Shown here: piece by piece, positions 1-6,360 of the stretch
How positions within the stretch are numbered: the stretch's first letter is position 1
Layout of the letters: each line of letters begins with the position of its first letter
Assembly (NCBI GenBank): GCA_017470045.1
Contig: JAFUFG010000127.1
Location: forward strand, 1 to 6,549
Reading direction: 5' to 3'
Origin: Bacilli bacterium
GTDB taxonomy: Bacteria > Bacillota_I > Bacilli_A > RF39 > UBA660
Length of the DNA: 6,549 bases
The notes under the pieces: model-generated
Seen by the model: the letters and a program-made list of their open reading frames with translations, nothing else
Told to the model about the DNA's origin: nothing
Database searches by the model: none
Program-made: the position numbers and the translations under genes

Positions 1-3
1 AAA

Positions 4-411
4 TTAAGAAATATAAAAGAAGTTTGAAGTATGAAAATCACAAACAAATAAGTTTTTATGAAAGGATTCTAATTCTGGAAAAAAAGAAGATTTTTCCTGG
101 TCCACTTCAATCTTCATAAAATGATGTTTTACTACTAATCGACTTACTTCATTCTTATAAAGTTGATTATAATAATGAATCCCATTTTTATAAGAATAAG
201 GAGCCTCTCGATGTAAATGAACATATAAATCACGATTAATCAAATCTTGATCAATGCAAGAAGTGACTTGATTTAATAAAGTATACCCATACTCCACTTC
301 ATCCATACTTAATCGATAAATACTCTTTAATATAGAGAATAATTTACTTTCTCTACCCTCATAAAGTTTTCGAAATTCTTCTTTAATTTGAAAAATAAAA
401 TAGACTCTCAT
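4..411 (-). CDS. sirA: SirA-like sporulation inhibitor of DNA replication (DnaA-binding)
   Basis: Probable cytoplasmic protein of 135 aa. In Bacillus subtilis, SirA (about 148 aa) binds domain I of the initiator DnaA and blocks new rounds of replication as sporulation begins. The N-terminus here, a hydrophobic strand followed by IKEEF-x3-Y-x-GRES (residues 9-22), closely matches the SirA N-terminus as I remember it. F13 and Y17 fall where B. subtilis F14 and Y18 contact DnaA. A second segment, VVKHHFMKIEV (93-103), and the C-terminal strand LFVCDF (121-126) also fit the fold, but similarity there is weak. There is no signal peptide or membrane segment. Location is the second argument: it follows tkt on the same strand, as in B. 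subtilis (tkt-yneE). The start is ATG with GGTG five bases upstream, and the stop is TAA. The family call is from remembered motifs and synteny; DnaA inhibition in this organism is inferred. Confidence 0.78.
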   Translation of the reverse strand: MRVYFIFQIKEEFRKLYEGRESKLFSILKSIYRLSMDEVEYGYTLLNQVTSCIDQDLINRDLYVHLHREAPYSYKNGIHYYNQLYKNEVSRLVVKHHFMKIEVDQEKSSFFPELESFHKNLFVCDFHTSNFFYIS

Positions 412-451
412 TTAATCACCAATATAAAGGTAACAAATGATAGAGTCTATT
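399..451 (-). repeat. 10-bp perfect inverted repeat enclosing the sirA start
   Basis: The left arm AATAGACTCT (minus strand, 451-442) is perfectly complementary to the right arm AGAGTCTATT (408-399), with a 33-nt loop at 409-441. The loop contains the ribosome binding site and the ATG, and the right arm is codons 2-5 (Arg-Val-Tyr-Phe). In the sirA mRNA the arms could pair and place the start site in a loop. The right arm is followed by a U-rich run, but only four of the ten pairs are G-C and the loop is long, so an efficient intrinsic terminator is unlikely. The repeat is directly visible; any regulatory role is inference. Confidence 0.5.
415..420 (-). promoter_or_regulatory. Ribosome binding site of the sirA-like gene
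   Basis: Read on the minus strand this is GGTGAT, complementary to the 3' part of the anti-Shine-Dalgarno sequence. It ends three bases before the ATG. It supports the start at 411 and lies in the loop of the inverted repeat 399-451. Confidence 0.6.
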
Positions 452-452
452 C

Positions 453-460
453 TTGTCGAA
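453..460 (+). promoter_or_regulatory. Candidate Spo0A box (0A box) upstream of sirA
   Basis: The plus strand reads TTGTCGAA, containing a perfect TGTCGAA, the consensus bound by phosphorylated Spo0A. Read toward sirA it is TTCGACAA. It lies in the 49-base gap directly after the tkt stop codon and ends 41 bases before the sirA ATG. In B. subtilis, sirA is a directly activated member of the Spo0A regulon. A weak candidate -10 (TATCAT, minus strand 442-437) lies ten bases downstream, so the box would fall near the -35 region, as at other Spo0A-activated promoters. By eye I find no second copy of TGTCGAA in the window. Confidence 0.5.
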
Positions 461-2449
461 CTATTTTAATAAGTTTTCAATTTTTTCTTCTAAAGTGTCT
501 ACATCAAATCCATATTTACGATAGACATCGTCTTTTGGTCCAGATGCCCCAAAAGTATCTAAAGCAATAATATATTTACTATTAAATACTAAACGGCTCC
601 AGATGTAAGAAGTTCCTGCCTCAACAACAATCTTTCTTACTTCTACTGGGATAACACTTTCAATATAATCATCATCTTGTTCTAAGAAACGTTTTAAATT
701 TGGCATGGAAACAACACGAATTTGAATTCCTTTACTTTGTAATCTTTTTGCTACCTCAATAGAAGTAGATACTTCTTCACCAGAAGAAATAATAATTCCA
801 TCTGGTTTCTTCATAGAATCATAGATTACATAGCCACCACGAGAAACTTCATTTACTTTTGCAGTTTCTAAAATTGGAGTACTATTACGAGCTAAAACAA
901 TGGCACTAGGCCCTTGATTATTTTCTAATACAGTCTTATAAGCACCAATCGTTTCATTCGCATCAGCTGGACGGAAAACATCCAAATTAGGAATACTTCT
1001 TAGATTTGATAATTGTTCAATTGGTTGATGAGTAGGACCGTCTTCCCCTACACTAATAGAATCGTGAGAGAAAAAATAAATCACTGGTAAATTCATCATA
1101 CAAGCCATTCGAATAGATGGTTTCATATAATCAGAAAAAGCTAAGAAAGTAGAACCATAAGAACGGAATCCACATAAAGCAAGTCCATTCATGATAGCTC
1201 CCATTGCATGCTCACGAACACCAAAGAAGATATTTCCACCTTCTCGATTACTTGCACTAAAGTCACCAATCGAATCAACATAAGTTTTATTCGCACCAAA
1301 TAAATCAGCACTTCCACCAAACATTACTTTATTCGTAGCTACAATCGAATTTAATATTTTATGAGAAGTAACACGAGTAGCTTCCTTTCCATCCTCAGAT
1401 GGTTCATAGATTAAATTAGAAATAGAGATTGCTTTCTCATCCCCCATAAAATAATATAATAAAGATTTTTTATCTTCTTCTAAAACCTCACTCTTTTCTT
1501 CAAACTCCTCTGTAAGGGATGAGCAACGCTCTGAAATCATCTCTTGCATTTTATCAATACAATTTTGAGATACCGTAAATGGAATATCACGAATTCCAAG
1601 TTTTTCTTTAATAGAAGAAATATCTTCTTTACTTAATGGAGCACCATGTACTTTATTCGTACCTTGCAATACCGAATGCCTTCCAATAACAGTCTTAATC
1701 TCAATTAATGTAGGCTTATCAGTACTCTTCTTTGCTTCCTTAATCGCATTTGAAATACTTTCAATATTTTCCCCATCAGAAACTGTAATTACGTTCCATC
1801 CTTGAGAAACAAAACGCATACCAATATTTTCTTTAAAAGTCTTATTCGTTTCCCCATCTAAACAAATATCATTAGAGTCATATAAAACAATTAACTTATT
1901 TAGTTTTAAAGTACCGGCCAAAGAACAAGCTTCATATGAAACTCCTTCCATTAAATCCCCATCACCACATAAAACATAAGTATAATAATCGATTACTTTA
2001 TTTTTCTCCGTATTTAATAAAGCCTCTTGTTTTGCTTCCGCTAAAGCCATACCAACTGCAGTCGCAATACCTTGACCTAAAGGTCCTGTAGACATATCTA
2101 CTCCAGGAGTAACACCATATTCAGGATGTCCTGGAGTAATAGAATCAATTTGTCTAAAATTCTTTAAGTCCTCTAAAGATAAATCATATCCAGAAAAATA
2201 TAAAGTAGAATATAATAATGCAGATCCATGCCCTGCGCTTAGAATAAAACGGTCACGATTAAAAAACTTTGGATTTTTAGGATCAATTCGTAAATGATGA
2301 GCAAATAACGTATAGATAATAGGAGCAGCACCCAATACAATACCAGGATGACCACTCTTTGCAGCATCAATCATATCAATTCCTAAACAACGAATTTGAT
2401 CCACGATTTTTGTTTCACTAATTTCTGAATCAACTTTTACATTTAACAT
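461..2449 (-). CDS. tkt: Transketolase
   Basis: Thiamine-diphosphate enzyme of 662 aa (usual length about 660-670) that moves two-carbon ketol units between sugar phosphates in the non-oxidative pentose phosphate pathway; cytoplasmic. The N-terminal pyrophosphate domain has SGHPG (H34), GHGS (H74), GHPE (H108), GPLGQG (122-127), and the cofactor/Mg motif GDGDLMEG (162-169) running to N193, with D163 and N193 as metal ligands. H268 lies in a VHGAP segment. The pyrimidine domain has GGSADL (S380), GVREH with the catalytic glutamate E413, H462, and the signature GEDGPTHQP (468-476, with D470 and H474). R521 is a likely phosphate contact. The C-terminal domain ends with DTFGASGP (631-638). All expected active-site residues are present. 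The start is ATG preceded by GGGAGTG with five bases between; the stop is TAG. It lies 36 bases after the ATPase gene and 49 before the sirA-like gene, with no terminator on either side. Confidence 0.98.
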   Translation of the reverse strand: MLNVKVDSEISETKIVDQIRCLGIDMIDAAKSGHPGIVLGAAPIIYTLFAHHLRIDPKNPKFFNRDRFILSAGHGSALLYSTLYFSGYDLSLEDLKNFRQIDSITPGHPEYGVTPGVDMSTGPLGQGIATAVGMALAEAKQEALLNTEKNKVIDYYTYVLCGDGDLMEGVSYEACSLAGTLKLNKLIVLYDSNDICLDGETNKTFKENIGMRFVSQGWNVITVSDGENIESISNAIKEAKKSTDKPTLIEIKTVIGRHSVLQGTNKVHGAPLSKEDISSIKEKLGIRDIPFTVSQNCIDKMQEMISERCSSLTEEFEEKSEVLEEDKKSLLYYFMGDEKAISISNLIYEPSEDGKEATRVTSHKILNSIVATNKVMFGGSADLFGANKTYVDSIGDFSASNREGGNIFFGVREHAMGAIMNGLALCGFRSYGSTFLAFSDYMKPSIRMACMMNLPVIYFFSHDSISVGEDGPTHQPIEQLSNLRSIPNLDVFRPADANETIGAYKTVLENNQGPSAIVLARNSTPILETAKVNEVSRGGYVIYDSMKKPDGIIISSGEEVSTSIEVAKRLQSKGIQIRVVSMPNLKRFLEQDDDYIESVIPVEVRKIVVEAGTSYIWSRLVFNSKYIIALDTFGASGPKDDVYRKYGFDVDTLEEKIENLLK

Positions 2450-2470
2450 TTTTTCACTCCCTTACCAGTT

Positions 2471-2479
2471 ATTATAGCA
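2471..2479 (-). promoter_or_regulatory. Extended -10 promoter of tkt
   Basis: The minus strand reads TGCTATAAT, a perfect TGn extended -10 joined to a consensus TATAAT. No good -35 is seen 16-18 bases upstream, which extended -10 promoters tolerate. Transcription would start near 2464, giving a leader of about 15 nt that barely includes the GGGAGTG ribosome binding site (2461-2455). The element lies in the 36-base gap after the ATPase stop codon. Confidence 0.65.
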
Positions 2480-2485
2480 TAACAA

Positions 2486-5104
2486 CTATTTCAAACGAAA
2501 TCTTAATTTCTTATACATTTCCATTAAAGCAATAACACTTAATGAAATAATAAACAAATAAACTAATTGAATCATAGGAATAGAAGTTGTTTGTAAGTAC
2601 TTTGCAAATAATGGGACTTCCATCACAATAACCTCTAATAAAATAGATCCAAATACTCCTAAGAATACAATATCATTTCGTTTAATACTACTAGAAAATA
2701 CAGAATTCTTCTCACTTCTACAATTAAAGACATGAGTATTTTGAATAAATACCATCAAAGCCATAACATATCCACGTGCAATACTAAGTTCTAATCCTAA
2801 TACTTTAATTAAATAATAGAAGAAACCAAATACAAGGAAACCAATAAATAATCCAGAAACTAATATTTCAAATAATAATTCCTTATCAAATAAGCTTTCT
2901 TTTGGATCTCTAGGAGGTCTCTTCATAATATCATCTTCCCCTTTTTCAAAGGATAAAGAAATATCTTGAATACCATCCGTAACAACATTTAACCAAAGAA
3001 GTTGAATTGCAACTAATGGAGTCGGCATATCAAATAAAATAGCAAGTAAGAAGAATAAGATTTCAGCAAGACCACAAGAGATTAAGAAATAAGTAATCTT
3101 TCGAATATTACTATAAGCAATTCTACCTTCTTTTACACTATTAACAATAGAAGTAAAATTATCATCAATAACAATCATTTTAGCAGTTTCTTTTGCAACA
3201 TCCGTACCACTTCCCATAGCAACACCAATATTAGCAGCACGTAATGCCGGAGCATCATTAACTCCATCACCAGTAACCGCAACAAATTCTCCTTGACGTT
3301 TTAGGGATTCTACTATTTCTAATTTTTGAATAGGAGTAACACGACTAAATACTACTCTTTCTTTTACAAACTGATCAAAAGCTTCTTCTCCCTTTTGAAA
3401 GTATTCATCTACTTCATCACCAGTAGTAACAGAATTATAATTATTACAAAGTTTTAATTCCTTCGCAATTGCAAAAGCAGTTAAAGGATGATCTCCAGTA
3501 ACCATTAATACTATAATACCAGCAGTATTACATTCACGAATCGAACGAACTACTTCTTTACGAATTGGATCAATAAATCCAACCATACCCATATAAGTTA
3601 AATTCTTAATATCACTTTCTGTATAATGATCTTTTACAGGTACTTCACCTACCGCAATACCTATTACTCGATACCCTTCTCCACATAGCAATTCATTTTG
3701 ATGATTAATTTTATTCTCATTATACTTACTTAAACCATCCATCTTAGAAGAGAATCCAAGAACTTTCTCAATAGAACCTTTTACTGTACAATAACGTTTA
3801 CCATTACGTTCAAAGAAAACAGCAGAATATTTATTAGAAGATTCATATGGAATAGAATTCAAAATAGATAGTTTCTTAGAATCTACATTCAACTTCTTTC
3901 CAAGTACTAAGAATGCAATATCAATAGAATCACCAACATATTCTCCATCAATATAATTTGCCTCATTATTAATTGCTCCTAATAAAGCTACTTCTTTTGC
4001 TTGATCAATTTTTTCTCCTACAACACTACCATTTGTATCATACCCAACGCCAGTAATATCATACTCTAATTCATTTGGTAATAAGATTTTTTTAGCTGTC
4101 TGCTCATTAACCGTTAAAGTACCAGTCTTATCACTCGCAATAACTGTACAACTTCCAAGGGACTCAATAGAATATAGTTTTTTCGCAATAACATTCTTCT
4201 TAGCCATCTTGTTACTAGCAATCGTTAAAGCCATTGTAAGAGCTAAAGGTAAACCTTCTGGCATAGCAGAAACACTTAACGCAATAACTGATAAAAAGAT
4301 TTCTTGATAAGGAACTCCCTTAGAGATTAATAACACCGTAATAATAGCCGCAACAATAACTACTAAAATACAGATTTGTTTAGAAAATTTCTCTACACGG
4401 ATCGTAAGAGGTGATTTTTCTTCTTTTGTTTGATTAATTCGATCTGCAATTCGACCAATTTCAGTAGATAAACCAGTACCTACAACAATACCACTGCATC
4501 TTCCGGTAGCAATAGAAGTAGAAGCAAATAACATATTCTTTTGATCATGAATAGAAACAGACTTCGATATCATTCTACTATTCTTCGTAACAGTCATACT
4601 TTCACCTGTAAGAGTAGACTCATCAACAGTTAAATTCTGACAATGAACAATACGAATATCAGCAGGTACTTTATCGCCAGACTCTAGCAAAACTAAGTCT
4701 CCTGGAACTAAATTAACAGAATCAATAATTAATTCTTTTCCGTCACGTAATACCTTAGTATAAACCTTTACTAAGTTTGATAATGCTTCCGCAGTAGAAT
4801 TTGCTTTACTCTCTTCTACTACGCCTATAATTAAGTCAACTATTACAATAAAAGCAATCGCAATAGCATCTGTATATTCTCCTACAAAAATAGATACAAT
4901 AATCGCAACGATTAGTAATAAAGTAATTGGTTGAATAATTTCTTCTAAAAGCATTTGAAAAATAGATGTTTTCTTTTTCTTAGGAAGGGAATTAGGTCCA
5001 TACTCCTCTAAGCGTTTTTCTACATCCTTCATTTTTAAACCAGAAACACCAGTTTTAAACTTTTTATATACATCACCAAGTTTTAATTGATAATACTCTT
5101 TCAT
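2486..5104 (-). CDS. P2-type cation-transporting ATPase (Ca2+-ATPase-like)
   Basis: Integral membrane ion pump that couples ATP hydrolysis to cation transport through a phospho-aspartate. Residue numbers count from the upstream in-frame GTG at 5116; subtract 4 for the preferred start, which gives 872 aa, the usual length for P2A pumps. In order: cation-ATPase N domain (5-75); helices M1-M2 (60-101); actuator domain with TGES (170-173); M3-M4 (247-300) with PEGLP (286-290); phosphorylation motif DKTGTLT (D329); nucleotide domain with a KGS motif (446-448); TGDHP (540-544); hinge GDGVNDAPAL (616-625); and M5-M10 (674-868). Of the SERCA calcium ligands, the equivalents of E309 (E287), E771 (E685), N796 (N710), T799 (T713) and D800 (D714) are kept. 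N768 aligns with G682 and E908 with Q792. Ca2+ is therefore the best guess but not certain. The stop is TAG. It has its own promoter and is followed by tkt without a terminator. Confidence 0.93.
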   Translation of the reverse strand: MKEYYQLKLGDVYKKFKTGVSGLKMKDVEKRLEEYGPNSLPKKKKTSIFQMLLEEIIQPITLLLIVAIIVSIFVGEYTDAIAIAFIVIVDLIIGVVEESKANSTAEALSNLVKVYTKVLRDGKELIIDSVNLVPGDLVLLESGDKVPADIRIVHCQNLTVDESTLTGESMTVTKNSRMISKSVSIHDQKNMLFASTSIATGRCSGIVVGTGLSTEIGRIADRINQTKEEKSPLTIRVEKFSKQICILVVIVAAIITVLLISKGVPYQEIFLSVIALSVSAMPEGLPLALTMALTIASNKMAKKNVIAKKLYSIESLGSCTVIASDKTGTLTVNEQTAKKILLPNELEYDITGVGYDTNGSVVGEKIDQAKEVALLGAINNEANYIDGEYVGDSIDIAFLVLGKKLNVDSKKLSILNSIPYESSNKYSAVFFERNGKRYCTVKGSIEKVLGFSSKMDGLSKYNENKINHQNELLCGEGYRVIGIAVGEVPVKDHYTESDIKNLTYMGMVGFIDPIRKEVVRSIRECNTAGIIVLMVTGDHPLTAFAIAKELKLCNNYNSVTTGDEVDEYFQKGEEAFDQFVKERVVFSRVTPIQKLEIVESLKRQGEFVAVTGDGVNDAPALRAANIGVAMGSGTDVAKETAKMIVIDDNFTSIVNSVKEGRIAYSNIRKITYFLISCGLAEILFFLLAILFDMPTPLVAIQLLWLNVVTDGIQDISLSFEKGEDDIMKRPPRDPKESLFDKELLFEILVSGLFIGFLVFGFFYYLIKVLGLELSIARGYVMALMVFIQNTHVFNCRSEKNSVFSSSIKRNDIVFLGVFGSILLEVIVMEVPLFAKYLQTTSIPMIQLVYLFIISLSVIALMEMYKKLRFRLK

Positions 5105-5111
5105 ATAACTC

Positions 5112-5118
5112 ATCACCT
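5112..5118 (-). promoter_or_regulatory. Ribosome binding site that decides the ATPase start
   Basis: The minus strand reads AGGTGAT, a strong match to the anti-Shine-Dalgarno complement. It contains the in-frame GTG (5116-5114) and overlaps the next ATG (5113-5111), so neither of these is a credible start. The ATG at 5104-5102 lies seven bases downstream of it, a normal distance. The mature N-terminus would then be MKEYYQLKLGDVY. Confidence 0.75.
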
Positions 5119-5128
5119 ACTATAGAAA

Positions 5129-5137
5129 AGTATACCA
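5129..5137 (-). promoter_or_regulatory. Extended -10 promoter of the ATPase gene
   Basis: The minus strand reads TGGTATACT, a TGn motif plus TATACT (5 of 6 matches to the -10 consensus). The upstream stretch is the T-run of the preceding terminator and offers no real -35. The predicted start near 5122 gives a leader of about 18 nt to the ATG at 5104, which agrees with the start choice made from the ribosome binding site. Confidence 0.5.
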
Positions 5138-5140
5138 AAA

Positions 5141-5173
5141 AAAAAGCAATAAAAAAACTAGCAAATGCTAGTT
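5141..5173 (-). terminator. Intrinsic terminator of the membrane-anchored protein gene
   Basis: On the minus strand AACTAGC (5173-5167) pairs with GCTAGTT (5162-5156) across the four-base loop ATTT. The stem is followed by a T-rich tract that continues past an ATTGC interruption. It starts six bases after the TAA stop at 5180. The T-tract runs directly into the ATPase promoter, so termination and new initiation occur within about 50 bases. Confidence 0.85.
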
Positions 5174-5179
5174 AATGAT

Positions 5180-5872
5180 TTATTTTGCAGCAGCAGTTAA
5201 TGTAATACTAACAATATAATCAGCACTACCATTATTACCATAAGTAATAGTAAATGTTCCACTACCAGCAGCCGCTCCTAATTGAGTATCCGTATAAGTC
5301 CCCTCAATAACATTTACTCCATTTTCTTCATCGGCAGTAACAGAAGCAGCAGTTAAAGTACGTTCAAGACCAACAGCAGTCATAGAAGTCCATCCAACAT
5401 TTCCTTCTCCTAATACAGCATCAACATTGGCTTTATCAGTATAAGCAGTACTTAAATCACTCTCTAATTGATCAGTAGATCCAAATACTTCTTCATAAGC
5501 AGCTGCATAAACATCACTAGTAACATAAGTAATATTATTAGAAACAGCAGACTTACCTTGATTCTCTAATACTACATTTACAAGAGCCAATCTCTTAGCA
5601 GGAATAGATAAAACGTCTGTATCGTGCTCAGTAGCGCCAACTGCTCCTGCAAGATATACAGCTAAATCTTTATTAAGTTGTTCACTCACTGCATTCATAT
5701 CAGTTGGAACAGAAGCAGTAGAATCTTCAGAAACCTCTTCAGTAGATTCTGACGATGTTTTATTTCCAAACATTTGATTATAAGCATTAATAGCAGTACC
5801 AACAAAAATGAAGGCTAAACCAACAAATAATAATGTCGTACCAATTGGACTATCCTTAAATGAAATCTTCAT
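5180..5872 (-). CDS. Membrane-anchored extracytoplasmic protein of unknown function
   Basis: Protein of 230 aa that I do not recognise. A short positive N-terminus (MKISFK) is followed by one hydrophobic helix at about 11-31, with no clear signal-peptidase site and no lipobox cysteine, so it is best read as an uncleaved N-terminal anchor with the rest outside the cell. Residues 37-58 are a Ser/Thr/Glu-rich linker. Residues 60-230 look like a mixed alpha/beta domain: helices around 60-80, 92-105 and 120-155, then probable strands near 187-194, 204-211 and 217-227. There are no cysteines, only one tryptophan (W161), and much Ala, Thr and Val. The last strands (GTYTDT, GTFTITYG, ADYIVSITLT) suggest a small beta-sheet end. 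The ATG at 5872 is preceded by GGAGGG six bases away. It is a single-gene unit with its own promoter and terminator, divergent from the Nudix-like gene. I cannot propose a function. Confidence 0.85.
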   Translation of the reverse strand: MKISFKDSPIGTTLLFVGLAFIFVGTAINAYNQMFGNKTSSESTEEVSEDSTASVPTDMNAVSEQLNKDLAVYLAGAVGATEHDTDVLSIPAKRLALVNVVLENQGKSAVSNNITYVTSDVYAAAYEEVFGSTDQLESDLSTAYTDKANVDAVLGEGNVGWTSMTAVGLERTLTAASVTADEENGVNVIEGTYTDTQLGAAAGSGTFTITYGNNGSADYIVSITLTAAAK

Positions 5873-5905
5873 ATATATCCCTCCATATGATTACCTTATA
5901 TTTTT

Positions 5906-5914
5906 ATCATAGCA
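5906..5914 (-). promoter_or_regulatory. Extended -10 promoter of the membrane-anchored protein gene
   Basis: The minus strand reads TGCTATGAT, a TGn motif plus TATGAT (5 of 6 matches). The region 17 bases upstream (TATCAA at 5934-5929) is a poor -35, and the spacer is a long A/T tract. The predicted start near 5899 leaves a leader of about 27 nt including GGAGGG (5884-5879). The first four bases match the tkt promoter exactly (TGCTAT in both). Confidence 0.55.
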
Positions 5915-5929
5915 TAAAAAATTTTTTTT

Positions 5930-5938
5930 TGATAGAAT
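5930..5938 (+). promoter_or_regulatory. Extended -10 promoter of the Nudix-like gene
   Basis: The plus strand reads TGATAGAAT, a TGn motif plus TAGAAT (5 of 6 matches). The predicted start near 5945 gives a leader of about 16 nt. The likely ribosome binding site is AGAGGATG (5945-5952), somewhat far from the ATG at 5961. No good -35 is present. The A/T tract at 5915-5930 is also the spacer of the opposite promoter. Confidence 0.45.
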
Positions 5939-5960
5939 ATTTTTAGAGGATGATAAAAAT

Positions 5961-6341
5961 ATGACAACACACACAATGATAGTAATAAAAGAAAAAAACA
6001 AATATTTACAATATTTTGATGAAAGATGGAATTGTCTTCTATTTCCTAATACAAAAGTTATAACAAATACAGAAGAAGAAATAATAAGTCAATTAAAGGA
6101 AAAATACAATCTAGAAATAGATGAATTAAAACTAGTGATGGAAAAAACACACTCGAAATACTCTGAATCACATAAAGAAATGCGAGAATATCATCATTTA
6201 TTCTATACAGCAATCAGAAAGAATAAAAATGAAAATCAACAATTCTACTCTATGGAAGAGTTAGAAAAAAATGAAAGAGTCATGCAGTTAAATAAAGATA
6301 TTCTAGAATTTATAAAAGAAATAGAAAAAACCAATTCCTAA
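5961..6341 (+). CDS. Nudix-like protein with a degenerate Nudix box
   Basis: Small soluble protein of 126 aa. The architecture resembles a Nudix domain: an opening strand MIVIKEKNKYLQYFDERW (6-23), then LLFP (26-29) where active members have W-x-LPGG, a helix at 38-50 in the Nudix-box position, a strand region at 57-63, and YHHLFYTAIRK (77-87) followed by the acidic EELEKNE segment usual near the end of the fold. The catalytic box G-x5-E-x7-REUxEExGU is badly eroded. The glycines after the proline are N30 and T31, and the REUxEE stretch reads SQLKEK (43-48), leaving only one of the metal-binding glutamates (E47). It may be a non-catalytic binding protein or use other residues. The start is ATG; the stop TAA lies in the loop of the terminator. 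It is divergent from the membrane protein gene and convergent with upp. The fold assignment is by eye and tentative. Confidence 0.55.
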   Translation: MTTHTMIVIKEKNKYLQYFDERWNCLLFPNTKVITNTEEEIISQLKEKYNLEIDELKLVMEKTHSKYSESHKEMREYHHLFYTAIRKNKNENQQFYSMEELEKNERVMQLNKDILEFIKEIEKTNS

Positions 6342-6357
6342 GAATTGGCTTTTTTTT
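6325..6357. terminator. Bidirectional intrinsic terminator between the Nudix-like gene and upp
   Basis: CCAATTC (6331-6337) pairs with GAATTGG (6342-6348) across the four-base loop CTAA. On the plus strand it is followed by C and then eight T; on the minus strand by six T. It can therefore end both convergent transcripts. The plus-strand stop codon TAA (6339-6341) is in the loop, and the left stem encodes the last codons of the Nudix-like protein. The upp stop is only a few bases from the other side. Confidence 0.9.
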
Positions 6358-6360
6358 ATC

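Noticed and set aside
442..451. Inverted repeat 399-451 as a tkt terminator
   Set aside because: The 33-nt loop and low G-C content make it a poor intrinsic terminator, and its T-run is sirA coding sequence; kept only as a possible regulatory structure.
388..570. Plus-strand 60-aa open frame
   Set aside because: It runs antisense through the sirA start, the gap and the end of tkt, has no ribosome binding site, and its translation looks like nothing known.
2468..2483. Short inverted repeat GTTAT/ATAAC at the tkt promoter
   Set aside because: Only five A/T-rich pairs around the -10, with no T-run; expected by chance in such AT-rich sequence.
5144..5149. TTGCTT as the -35 of the ATPase promoter
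   Set aside because: It is only nine bases from the -10 (TATACT), far short of the usual 16-18.
5180..5872. Lipoprotein call for the membrane-anchored protein
   Set aside because: The protein has no cysteine at all, so no lipobox is possible.
5950..5964. Four-codon frame ATG-ATA-AAA-ATA-TGA overlapping the start of the Nudix-like gene
   Set aside because: Its ATG directly abuts AGAGG with no spacing, so initiation is unlikely; it is probably just part of the ribosome binding region.
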